DNA of 64,000 bases from Amaranthus tricolor. Lineage: Eukaryota > Streptophyta > Magnoliopsida > Caryophyllales > Amaranthaceae. The notes beneath the pieces are model-generated. The model saw only the letters and a program-made list of their open reading frames with translations, ran no database searches and was not told the origin of the DNA. Positions 46,390 through 56,939 of the stretch are shown here, in pieces; position 1 is the stretch's first letter, and every line of letters begins with the position of its first letter. The stretch spans positions 13,160,239-13,224,238 of the forward strand of contig NC_080057.1 in the NCBI RefSeq assembly GCF_026212465.1, written 5' to 3'. The translations under genes and the position numbers were made by a program.

Positions 46390-46590
46390 TTGCTTCACTC
46401 GAAGCTACTCTAACTAGGCCAAATTCTCTTTCTCTTTCTCTTTCTCTTGCTTCACTCGAAGCTTCTCTAATTCTTTAGCTTCACTCAATGCTTCTCCAAT
46501 TCTATAGCTTCACTCGAAGCTTTTCCAATTCTCTAGTTTCACTCAAAGCTTTTCCAATTCTCTAGCTTCACTCGAAGCTTTCTAATTCTC
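46390..46590 (-). repeat. LTR minisatellite, five or more units, copy C
   Basis: Units of about 30 bp containing GCTTCACTCGAAGCTT and TCCAATTCTCTA; the first two are separated by a (TCTTTC)n run at about 46425-46450. Confidence 0.85.
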
Positions 46591-46803
46591 ACCTAGACTC
46601 ACCTAAGTCTAGGTACAACAATTCTCTCAAAAACCCATTACAAATTAGGATAAATTCCTAAAGATAAAATCAAAGTGTTGCACAAGAAAATATTATAAAT
46701 TTATTGGCAATGTTGGAACAAAAATATTTCGTATTAATATTATTCTCTCTTGTATGAAATCTTAAGCTCATACACTTGCTCATTTCGGTTAAAACAAGTT
46801 CCC

Positions 46804-46813
46804 TTTATATAGG
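46804..46813 (-). promoter_or_regulatory. LTR TATA box, copy C
   Basis: CCTATATAAA on the minus strand, aligned with the TATA boxes of the other two LTRs. Confidence 0.6.
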
Positions 46814-47503
46814 AACTCAAATAGCTAGTAAAAAGGAAATAACTAGCCATTATTTTCTTATTCCTAAGATTAAGGAGAATTAAGTGGATCTTAGATCTAA
46901 AGATTAAAAACCCACGGTTAATTCCTCAATAAAAAATAAATAGATGAAAGCTTGATTTACAAGTAAAAAGCCATGGTTTATTTTTCCTAATAATAGGCAA
47001 AGTAGTTTTTCTCTTAATTAGATCTAAAACACAAGGCTATTTTTAAGGAGAAAAACAAGGAGAGAAATATTCCACTCTTAGAAAGTACACGGTTATTTTA
47101 AGGTGGTTATAAAATATTTTGCCAAATAACTTAGCAAATAAATAATGCAACAATTAATTTTAACTACTACATCAACTAAAAAATCAGAAAATATAATTAA
47201 CAGAATTTCCAACTGAAGTAAATTCTACAGACTCCAGTCTGGGAACAAAGCACTATCTCCATTTTCCAGTAACGTTAGATCATCAAACTTGGGAACAGTA
47301 GACTCCCTGTCTACATTTGACATCCTAAGCGATATACCTTATCTAACTTCCTTGGATACATTTGACATGTACAACGTTCAAAGACTGAGTCATAGGCACT
47401 ATCAAAAATCTCTATAAAGATCGGATATCGACCTGCATACAATCTCTAAAAATTATTTGTTTATATTAAGTGTAGTCATCATCAAAACCTAAGAGAGCCA
47501 ACA

Positions 47504-48454
47504 ACAATCATTTGATAAATTAAGGTAATTGAGATTAAGTTATTTCTATTGATGCATTTCATCAAGCATTTGAATTGCATTTGAAGCTTTATGGAGTTTA
47601 TCATTGGTATTCATTAATTCTTCATTTGGTTGTCTTCCTTGGATTGAATTCCAAGCTAGTAATTCCTATTCTCTACACTTTATTGCTTTTGATTCTGTTG
47701 TTATTTATCATGAATTCAATGTCTTTAGTTATGTTCAATTTCAATATGAGTGAGTAGTTCAATTTGACTTAGACTAGGTATTATCACCATGTATGTATTC
47801 TAAATTGCTTTTTTTTTACCTTTGGCTTAGTTGTGTTGTTTATGGTTTGAGATGAATTTTTCTATTGTTGTAGTGTCATTGGATTGAGGGCAAGAGTCGA
47901 TTTCTAATGATAGTCTATGCTTGAAAATTGAATTATCTCCATGAGAATAGGTAGATGTTTTGATTGGAAATGATGAATATGTGCTCCATGTTTTAAAATA
48001 TGTTTAGCTCCATGAGAATAGGTAGTTGAGTATGTTTTAGGAAGCTTTTTTTACTCGAGAGAGAACATTAGTATCTAAGATGCATTCTTCCCCATAACCC
48101 ATATCCATGACCTTAGGTTGAAGATTAGTAAACACTACTTTGATGAGAAAGCCTAGCCTTTGGCTCTTCATCATCATATTACCTTTTAATGTGTTTTTAT
48201 TGCCTTTGATCTTATGTTCTTGGTTAATTAGCATCTTTACTTGTTTTATACTTTGTTTTAGCCTTAGTCTTTATTTGCTTGTTTTAGTTTATTACACCAA
48301 CAAACATCTAAATATACATTGTTGAACCAACTAATTGATCGAGAATCCCTTGATATACACCCCACTCCCTGTGGATTCGACCCTTACTTGCCGACGTACT
48401 ACGCTACGCCGTGCAGTTGCGGTATTACTATTGAAGGACATAAAGTCTCGATCA
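47504..48454 (+). repeat. Family X LTR fragment, plus orientation
   Basis: About 950 bp whose sequence is the inverted counterpart of 50497 to about 51430. Shared landmarks are CTCCATGAGAATAGGTAG, ATCCATGACCTTAGGTT, AAACACTACTTTG.TGAGAAAGCC and GCCGACGTACTACGCTA. It ends at ...CGATCA (48454), the same end as the other copy, and gypsy sequence follows. The outer part is cut off by copy C. No gene. Confidence 0.8.
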
Positions 48455-49028
48455 ACAGCTGCTACTTTGGGACCTAATTTATTGCTCCAAATGACTGATC
48501 AAGTGGAGGTGGTTAAGGATAGGATGAAGAAAACTCAAGGCCGTCAAAAGTCTTATGTTGATTAGAAACGTCATCCAAAGGAGTTTGAAGTGGGGGATTG
48601 AGTGTTGTTAAGGTTATCGCCGATGAGTGGGTGGTTCACTTTGATGCTCGAGGAAAGTCAAGTCCTAGGTTTATTGGACCCTATGTGATTTTGGAACTTG
48701 TGTGCCAGATGGCTTACCGATTATCTCTTCGCAATTCATTGGAAAAACTTCATGATAATTTCCATGTCTAACAGTCGGAGCGATATTTTGCCGCGTCATC
48801 TCCTATTTTAGACTCAGAACATTTATAACTTAACACCACCTTCTCTATACTGAACAACCTGTGCATATTTTAGATACGAAAGTACGTAGTACTCGAAGGA
48901 AGGATATTATCGTAGTTAAAGTCTTATAGGCAAATCATTAGCGAGAAATGGCTACATGGGAGATCGAAACCTCCATGCGTGAAAAGTATCCACACTTGTT
49001 TCAAGTTAGTAAAGTAATGGGGATGTAA
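48455..49028 (+). pseudogene. Ty3/gypsy integrase C-terminus with chromodomain-like tail
   Basis: Fragments in several frames: MTDQVEVVKDRMKKTQGRQ, EFEVGD followed by a stop, VLLRLSPM, PRFIGPYVILE, AYRLSLRNSLEKLHDNFHVS, then VHILDTKVRSTRRKDIIVVK and TWEIETSMREKYPHLF. This order (GPY/F-type module, then a chromodomain-like segment) is that of chromovirus gypsy elements, where the tail directs integration to marked chromatin. Several stops and frameshifts; the rest of pol is absent, removed or displaced by the family X insertion on the left. Confidence 0.82.
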
Positions 49029-49257
49029 CTTCCTTAAGCCGGTGGAAGGCGATAGGAATTTCGCGCGTAGTAGTAGATAAATCGATGTATGTTGATAGTT
49101 GGCACTATGTCAAGTTAGTCAAGATTGTGTTGTGAATTGTTAGTGTGCTGTCAATATGTTTTGATGCTCGTAATTTTATGTCATGTTTGTCAATTACTCT
49201 TTTTATGTGAAGTTTGTGCAAGTTACGAAGGCGTAACTTCTTTTTAAGAGGGTAGTC
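49029..49257 (+). other. Gypsy 3' untranslated region and polypurine tract
   Basis: Noncoding. It ends with TTTTTAAGAGGGTAGTC directly before the LTR, the usual position of the plus-strand primer of reverse transcription. Confidence 0.7.
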
Positions 49258-50496
49258 TATAACACCCCATTAAAATATCATTTAAATAAATAATTATTTT
49301 ATATACGTTTAGTTGATTAAAAATTTAAAAGTAAGTAATTAAAATATAAAAGTACGTTCATTTTAATTCTTTATGGTTTGATATTTTGTTATGCGCGAGA
49401 AAAAGGGAGAAAAAGAGAAAAAATAAAGTTCATGGGTTAGTTTTGGTGTTCAAGTGTTCATAATCCTAGTCTTTTGATCTTTGATTGGTAAATTTTGTAA
49501 TTCATAAACCTTTGACAAAATTTCAATTTGCTTAAAGGATTATGTTCATATGTTACTTGATTAACATAGAAAGAAATAATATTGATGAAAATATGTTTTA
49601 GTTGATTATAAAGTATATGTGAAATTTGGTTCATAGTTTGATATGATGTTTGAAGTTTTGTGTATATATATGTTTCTTAAAATCCTGAATCTTTATTAAA
49701 TCTTGTTTCAAAATCTCATTGGAATGGATAGTAATATCGTAACATTGTAATTTTATTATGATGTAGCTTTACTTGAGTATTGAGTGACAATGGTGGAGAA
49801 GAGCCGGGGTTGGCGGCTATTTATTTTTTTATGTAATTTATATATTTTTTTTTTTTTGCTAATTAACCTAGAATAGGAGGTTATCAATTGGATAACAATA
49901 TTCTTGAGTAATTAACCAAATAGTTTAAATTATTCATGATTAATCAAAAGTTGGGATTATAGTAGGAAAATGAGCAAAAGGTTGGATTATTGTGTGTAAT
50001 TTTTCCTTAATTTAATTGGTTTACTGCCGATTGAATTAAAAATCGCTTTAACTCTAAAATCGATTAAAAATAGTAAACGAGTGTTACAAATTACGAAATT
50101 TTGTACCCAAGGTAATTGATGCCTTACGAACGCAATTGTGAAGTCGGAATTTCTATTTGACATTTGTAAACTGTATGAAATGGACTGTAAAGTTACTGAT
50201 TGTTTTTGGAATTAAGGAGCATTGAGGTGTATTGGTTTAATCACTGAATATTATGAAGTACACTAGTGCCTTGATGGCACAGAGTGGATTCGATGTGTGA
50301 ACACGTACTAATACGTGATTTTTGTGTGTGTATGTTTGTGTTTAGGACCTCGGTTCATAAGAGGTTGAAATACCGCATGTGTGGTGATTGTTTATTGGAT
50401 TGTCATGTTATTAAGGTACACGCTTAGATCATACTTTTGTAATTGGTTATGTAAAATAATGTTGTTTTAAGTCTATTTTTTGATATTGTATATCAC
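49258..50496 (+). repeat. Gypsy 3' LTR
   Basis: Begins TATAACACCCC (TG of a typical TGTAACACCCC mutated to TA) after the polypurine tract and runs at least to 50496, where the family X LTR starts. The right edge is therefore the X insertion, not necessarily the natural LTR end. No gene. Confidence 0.68.
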
Positions 50497-51654
50497 TGAT
50501 CGGGACTTTACGTCCTTCAATAGTAATACCGCAAGTGCACGGCATAGCGTAGTACGTCGGCAAGTACGAGTCGAATCCACAAGGAGTAGGGTTAAGTTAG
50601 TAGTTTCTTGATCGAGTAGTGTGTTCGAAAACGTATAATATGATGTTTGGAGATAGAAATAATTAAAACAAGCAATTAAAAGTACTTAAAGCATAAAAGT
50701 AAATAAGGATACAATGAACTAAAAGCAAGGATAAAATGATCAATAAGCTAAGAGGCATAGGCTATAGGCTTTCTCACCAAAGTAGTGTTTACTAAACGTT
50801 AACCTAAGGTCATGGATATTTTGTTATGGGGAAGAACGTATCATAAGTACTAATGTTCCCTGTCGAGCAACAAAAGCTTCCTAAACATACTCAACTACCT
50901 ATTCACATGGAGCTAAGCATAATTTAAGACATAAAGCACACATTCAACATTTCCAATTAAAGCATCTACCTATTCTCATAGAGATGTCTTAACTTTAAAG
51001 CATAAATTATCGTTAAAAATTGACTCTCGCCCTCAATTCAACGACACTACAACATGATAGCAAAATCAATCTTAAACCATAAACAACGCAACCAAGCCAA
51101 AGGTAAAGAAAGCAATTCAAACTACATACATGGTGATGATGCCTAGCCTAAGCCAAAAAAAATTACTCACTCATACTCATATTGAAATTGTAGATTGCAA
51201 ACAAGCAAGGAATCATAGATGAATAAATCAAACTAGAGTATCCTAAATAGATGAGTTCAATATGAAGAACTACAAGCATGAATATATGAAACTAAAGGCA
51301 AACAATCAAAGATAACTAAATGACATGAATTGAAAACAATATAAGTAAGGATAGAAGTTAGACTTTTAAGTTCAATCTAAGGATGAACAAGATGATTTGA
51401 TGATTTAAAGAAATATCTTCAAAAGCCTTCAATAATAGTACATCAATGGCTGAAGAGTTCCAAGTTGCAAAATATTACAATAAAGGATGTAGTTAAGATT
51501 GTACTTGGAAAGTGAAAACTATTTAATTGATTTGAAAGGGAAATTATGTTAACACTAATTCTTAATTGAAATGAAAGCAAAGCTATGAAGAATACATAGA
51601 AATTACTCAAAATGAATGGTGAAAATTGAGATGATAGCTCCCTCTTCCTCTTCT

Positions 51655-51664
51655 CTATTTATAG
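51655..51664 (-). promoter_or_regulatory. TATA box of the family X LTR
   Basis: CTATAAATAG on the minus strand, followed downstream by purine-rich leader sequence; consistent with transcription of X leftward. Confidence 0.6.
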
Positions 51665-51727
51665 GCTTCAAAAAACAAGTGCGGGGTGGTGGTTTCATGA
51701 TTGGTCCACCACCCCTAGGTTGTAGGA

Positions 51728-51751
51728 GGGGGGGGGGGGGGGGGGGGGGGG
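51728..51751. repeat. Poly(G)24 tract
   Basis: 24 G, between ACCACCCCTAGG-like and GCCACCCCTAG-like words, in the X LTR. It is unrelated to the G-runs of the copia LTRs. Confidence 0.95.
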
Positions 51752-51879
51752 TGCCACCCCTAGTGGATAGGCTAGGGTGGGTGGCAGTCTTAGAACCAAT
51801 AATTAGAAGACACAAATGTAATTGGACCTCGAATGATGCTTAAAAATATCGCACATGCTGCTGCCGCCCATTTCCCTGG

Positions 51880-52200
51880 ACCTGAGCGAATCCCGTTTGA
51901 CCTGTCGAGCCACCATCAGGTCAAACATCAGAAACTTCAAAAATTAGACAGAATGTCAAATTTAGCACCGCTCGACCCGAGCCATCTTGCTCGACCAGTC
52001 GAGCGGATGTTCTGTACACCTGGATTGAATCTTGCTGATGATGAGAAGCTCTGGAAGTTTGATGCACTTCGCTCGACCAGAGCCAACTTTGCTCGACCGG
52101 TCAAGCGAGCTTCAGATATGTAATACTCAGCTTCTGGCTCGATCAATGCTGCTCGAGCCACCTTGGCTCGAGCCTATTCTGGTCGAGTGGATCTATTTTG
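51880..52200. repeat. Cluster of CTCGAC/GTCGAG motifs in the X LTR
   Basis: At least nine CTCGACC, CTCGAGC or complementary words in about 320 bp, several as short palindromes such as GCTCGACCAGTCGAGC. The region is GC-rich against an AT-rich background. Confidence 0.75.
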
Positions 52201-52444
52201 GCTTGTTCTTGTGGCTTGGCTCATGATGTTTCATTTCTTTGAGCCCTCGGTGTTTAGGTGAGCAATGTATGCAACCAAAGGGGTAATTTGTACTCGGTGA
52301 TGATGATTAGATCCTGAAATGAAATAAAATACCAAAGCAATAAAACAAGTGTAAAATCCAATAAACCAATGCAATAACATGTAGTTTGCTCTTGCTAAAC
52401 AAGCCACTTATAGGGGTAAAAATAAAGATAAAATGTAGCTAACA

Positions 52445-53544
52445 AACTCCCCAAAGCCAAACCTTTGCTTGTCCTCAAGCAAGCATTGCATTATCATAAG
52501 GAGAAAAGAAAATCGAGAACCAATCATAAATGCACATGAATGATCTAACAACAGCTATAGTCATGAACGCACAAGCCACAATTTGTCAAAAGATGTATGA
52601 TAGATTAGTAAGCTATGATTATCAATTCTAAAAAGTTAAAGTGCGTTCCTGTTCTACAAATTATTCTTAAAACAAGTTGTCAAGCAATGACCTTACCACA
52701 TTGAGTCTAAGACTCCCAAACCAATCACAATGGGTATAAGTGAACCTCACTTTTGGATATGTTAACCAAGATGAACAACCATACTCAAGTGTTTAAAATT
52801 ACGCTCATTCCCTCATCTTATGGCTCAAAGGGATGTGAGCCTCTAAATAGAGATGTGTCAAAGTTTCGCACCTCGGTACTCGAGGTCTCAAAGGCTAAGA
52901 CTTCACTAGAAGTAGGTGGATCGACCTAAAAGAGGTGAATTGGTAAAGGTTAGAGTAAGATGAAATGATGAAAGGGTAAGGAAGGGTAAGGTTACAAAAA
53001 GAGGTAGCAAAACTTGTTAGTTAACCCAAACAAACCAAAATGACACATGGTTTCATACAACTTGGTATTTATTAACTACAAATATTTTTCTATATAAATT
53101 TTTTGACTTCTTTTTTCTTTCTTTCTTTTCTTCTTTTTCTTTTTCTTTCTTTTTTATTCAAAAAAAAATATGATATAAAAACAAACACTTACACTACCAA
53201 AAGCGGGTAGTAAAATCAAAGGACTCTTAGAGTCGTACAATACCAACTAAATTTATACAACTGTATCTAAAATTGAAATATCACCATGATATATGTAAGT
53301 GGTGACTTCAAGAAAATACAAAAAGACAAATGCAAGCTAAAAACTCAAGCCAAGTATGATAAACAAACCACCAATATACCATCAACCAAACAAACTAGTA
53401 TGCTAAAGAGTTAGGGATAAAGGTGAAAGAAGGTGAAAGTGAAAGGATACAAAAGAAAATGGAATGCTCGAATAAGAAAGTGGGGTATAATGTAGGTTAA
53501 CAAAAGGGTAAGAAAGAAAGGGAATAAGCTCAATCCAAAGTAGC
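52445..53544 (-). other. Family X internal 3' region
   Basis: Noncoding. Next to the LTR it reads (minus strand) TTTGCTTGAGGACAAGCAAA; further away is a 55-bp pyrimidine run on the plus strand (53105-53160, purine on the minus). It is cut by copy B at 53545. No coding region is supportable. Confidence 0.65.
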
Positions 53545-55061
53545 TGTTTGACCTCTTGAGTTTTGATCATGACTACACTTTATTTAAACGAATATGTTCT
53601 TAGAGATTGTGTGCAGGTCAATATCCGGTCTTGATTATGATCGTTGTTAGTACCTATGACTTAGTCTATGGAAATGTACGTGTCAAAAAGATCCAGAAGA
53701 TGTTAGAAGAAGTATATCGCTTAGGATGTCAAATGTAGACAGGAGGTCTACTGTTCCCAAGTTTGATGTTCTAACAAAACTGGAAATTGGAGACAGCACA
53801 CTGTTCCTGGATTGAAGTCAGCTGAATATACGTCCACTGAAATTCTGTTATTAATTATATTTTCTATTTTTAGTTGATGTATTAATTAATGTTAATTTGT
53901 TGCATTTATAAATTATTAAAGTTAAATGGCAAAGTATTTTCCAAATTTATTTTAGGTTTTTAATAAGCCTTTAGGAGTTATATTTAGTGAATAATTAAAT
54001 TTACTAAATATAGGAACAACAACTGATGATAAGGAAGTCTTATTTATTATTAGAATAATCGATCCTAAATTTATTAAATAGGTAACCATCCCTAATATTA
54101 GTAAATAGCAACTATCCCTATTATTAGTAAACCATAACCGTATCTATATTTAGCTTAAAGTACCCGTGGTTATTATTGGAAAAAGGGAACTACAACTAAT
54201 TTTAGTATATGGGAACTGCTGCTAAAGGGAACAGTAGCTATTATTAGTATATGGGAATAGCGGCCACTATAGAGATAACCGTGGGCTTGAATTTATCAAG
54301 ATTAATACCTATTTTCAGATATCAACTGTAGGATGCCCTTGGATTTTAAGATCCACATTATTCTCCTTATTATTTGGGATAAGGGAATAGTTGTTGGTTT
54401 CTTCCATTTTATTAGGGAATTTTTTTTATAAATAGTAAGCTAATTCGGCTGTTCCTAAGCCTATCCAACGTATGAGCTCTTTCATTCATGCGATTATTTC
54501 ATTCATTCATGCGATTATAAATAGTAAGCTAATTCACAAGAAAATTTTATTTTAAAAACGCCAATTAATTTTATTTATTTTCTTATGCAACTTATTGATT
54601 TTATTTTAGATAATTTTTATTCCTTTTTGTAAGGGTTTTTGAGTGATATTTGTAATTAGGCTTGGGTGATTCTAAGGGGTAGTTAGATAGCTTTTAGTGA
54701 AGCGAGTGAAGAGTTTAGCTTTTAGTGAAGCTAAGTTTGTTGCTTTGAGTGAAGCAATAGAAAAGAGAGTTTGGCCTAGTTGATGCACTTCGAGTGAAGT
54801 AAGGTGTTTAATGTAATTGTAACGAATCGCCTTAAACATAGTGGAGAATTTAAAAATCCCGTGGGGTCGTGGTTTTTCGTTCTAATTAGGCCTAGAAGGT
54901 TTCCACGTAAAAATCGTGTTGTCTATTTCATTATTTTGCTCTAAGTTTAAGCTTTATTTATTTTATTTAATTTCGCAAAAATAGGGCGACAACGCTTAAA
55001 CTTGTAACAACAACAATTCAACCCCCTCTTGTTGCTGTTCCCATCTTTAACTCAGCCTACA
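53545..55061 (+). repeat. 5' LTR of copy B (1517 bp)
   Basis: From TGTTTGACCTCTTGAG to CAGCCTACA. The start matches the 3' LTR at 63247 and the outer LTR end of copy C; the end is set by the primer-binding site two bases further on. Confidence 0.93.
54427..54535 (+). promoter_or_regulatory. Duplicated TATA region in the 5' LTR
   Basis: TATAAATAGTAAGCTAATTC occurs at 54427-54446 and again at 54516-54535, with TTCATTCATGCGATTAT also doubled between them. Two TATA boxes thus lie 89 bp apart. Confidence 0.75.
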
Positions 55062-55063
55062 AT

Positions 55064-55075
55064 TGGTATCAGAGC
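55064..55075 (+). other. Primer-binding site, copy B
   Basis: TGGTATCAGAGC, an exact complement of the 3' end of plant initiator methionine tRNA, where minus-strand DNA synthesis starts. Confidence 0.95.
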
Positions 55076-55129
55076 CCTGTTCCCATTTGATCACGAAACA
55101 CTGAGGGCAGAATCCCTGTGTTCCTAGAG

Positions 55130-56811
55130 ATGTCAATTATGAACGAGCGAATTGATCAGAAGGGTACTCTACTCAAAGACCACCCATGTTTGATGGAAAA
55201 TTGTAGACTTATTGGAACAATAGGATGGAAAATTATCAAGTTTGGAGAGTCATCAAAATTGGAGACTTTGAGGTAACCTCTACTAACTCCAATAATGAAA
55301 TTATTCCCAAACCCATAATCGAATTTGAAAAAGAAGATTTTCAAATAAATGCTCTTGTCATAAAATTACTTCACTGTGGTCTTGGACCCAATGAACATAA
55401 TCGAATAATGGGGTGCAAATCTACCAAGCAGATTTGGGACCTACTGGCTGTTACCCATGAGGGAACAAGTGAAGTTAAACGCTCCAAGATAGATTTGTTG
55501 ATGTCTAAATATTAAAGATTTGTTATGGAACCGAGAGAAAGCATCCAAGAGATGTTTACAAGGTTCACCAACATCATAAACGAACTTGTCTCTCTTGGAA
55601 CAATAATTCCCACTGATGAACAAGTAAAAAAATCCTAAGGAGCCTCCCTCAAGATGAACGCTGGAGAGCCAAGGTTACCGCCATACAAGAGTCCAAAGAT
55701 TTTACAAAATTTGATCTTGAAGAGTTGGCAGGTTCCCTAATGACTCATGAATTACATTTGGGAACAGCAGACAGTTCCAAGAACAAGGGACTGGCCCTGG
55801 CAGCAGCAGATCAGGAGGAATCCGAACGTGAACAGGAGGAGGCTGCTATGCTGGTACGCAAATTCAAGAAGTTCTCTAGGAACAGCAGGTATTCCAATCA
55901 AAGAAACAACAAAGAAAGAAGAACAAAATCCAACCTTGAGTGCCACAAATGTGGTAGTACTGAACACTTCATCAACGAATGCCCAATGTGGAAAAATGAG
56001 AAGGGCAAGGGAAAGACAAGGGATTCAGGAAGACCGCTAAGCAAAGGAAATTTTAACAAGACCGACTTTTGCAAAGCCATGATTGCAACATGGGGAGAAT
56101 CTGAAAGTGATGATGAAACTGTAATTCCTAAAGAGGAAGAGACAGCAAACCTATGTCTCATGGCCACGCATGAAAGCAAGGAGGAGAAATCCGAAGGAAA
56201 GCAAGTAAATACTTCTATATATTTTTTGTCCATCCATCCAAAGTTAGTAAAAATAAATTAATAGAGTTGCTAAAGGAGACACAAGTTAAACTAGAAAATT
56301 GTAATCATAAGTATCTTCAATTGGAAAAGGAGCTCAAAGTAAGTAGAGATCATATTACCTATATAAACACCTTTAGATCCGATGTCCAAAACAGATTTTT
56401 CGGTTTGTCGGACCAAAACATAATGCTAAAGGAAAATATGGAGAGAATTAAAAGGAAAATATTGTTCTTAATATTGAGTTAACGCAATACAAATTGTTAG
56501 GCTTGAATAAGGAATTGAACGATGCATCAATTAAAAACTTATGTACAGATTTCCAAAATCAGGACAGTAGCTTGGCATTTAACCAATCCAACAATGTTAA
56601 GAATAAGATTGAATCTAATTCAAGAGCAAAAGGAAAAATCAAAATTACTCCCAAATGGATTCAAGATGCCAAAAATAAAATTTCAAAAGGCCTAAAATAC
56701 TTTAAGAATAACAAGAATAAAAAGGTTTACGTTGACTTCCCAAGTGACAGAATCTGTTCCTTTTGTGGAAAAACTGGTCATCTGAAAGACCGGTGTACCA
56801 AAAGGGAATAG
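55130..56811 (+). pseudogene. Gag polyprotein region, copy B
   Basis: ATG 55130 (MSINERI-like start, here MSIMNERID). A frameshift near 55155, a stop at 55204-55206 within the FDGK..TYW block and a small deletion disrupt the start. Then YQVWRVIKIGDFEV, NEHNRIMGCKSTKQIWDLL, stop at 55513, a further frameshift near 55635, and an open stretch 55725-56261 with CCHC knuckle CHKCGSTEHFINEC (55944-55985). Coiled-coil-like segments follow (56267-56482 and 56494-56700) and a second knuckle CSFCGKTGHLKDRC near 56755-56796. Gag would form the RNA-containing particle. Confidence 0.87.
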
Positions 56812-56939
56812 TACACTATCTCCAACAAAAACTATGTCGATAATGTTTTGATTAAGAAAGCTGATTCATCTAAAATCGACAAGGAACCCAAGACTGCCTG
56901 GGTTCCTGTTACTAAAAATTAATTTTTTTCAGGTCCATG

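Larger units (their letters stand above)
41881..47503 (-). mobile_element. SIRE/Maximus-type Ty1/copia retrotransposon, copy C (3' half missing)
   Basis: Minus-strand order: complete 5' LTR 47503-46117, primer-binding site, gag, protease, integrase split by a Cassandra fragment, then RT, which stops at the satellite junction 41880/41881 within the [11 protein letters not shown] block. RT active site, RNase H, aORF and 3' LTR are missing. It is closely related to copy A and a little more distant from copy B by eye. Confidence 0.9.
46117..47503 (-). repeat. 5' LTR of copy C (complete, 1387 bp)
   Basis: On the minus strand it runs from TGTTGGCTCTCTTAGG (47503) to CCAACA (46117). The outer sequence matches the LTR of copy B (TTTTGATGATGACTACAC, CAGTATCTACATTTGACATCC-like words in both). 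It contains a TATA region, a minisatellite and a poly(G) run. Confidence 0.92.
50497..52444 (-). repeat. Family X LTR, minus orientation (about 1.95 kb)
   Basis: On the minus strand it starts TGTTAGCTACATTTTATC (52444) after a GGCTTTGGGGAGTT purine stretch and ends GGACGTAAAGTCCCGATCA (50497). The upstream word TTTGCTTGAGGACAAGCAAA is typical of the 3' end of Tat/Ogre- or Athila-like gypsy elements (recalled, not searched). It holds a TATA box, a poly(G) run on the plus strand and a cluster of CTCGAC words. As a 3' LTR its inner flank at 50496 is the target, the gypsy LTR. Confidence 0.75.

Noticed and set aside
47575..47757. Short hydrophobic open frame of 60 codons
   Set aside because: It lies in family X LTR sequence and is not conserved in the inverted copy.
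51616..52226. Open frames around the poly(G) run and the CTCGAC cluster
   Set aside because: They lie in an LTR, include a poly-Gly run from the homopolymer and show no protein motif.
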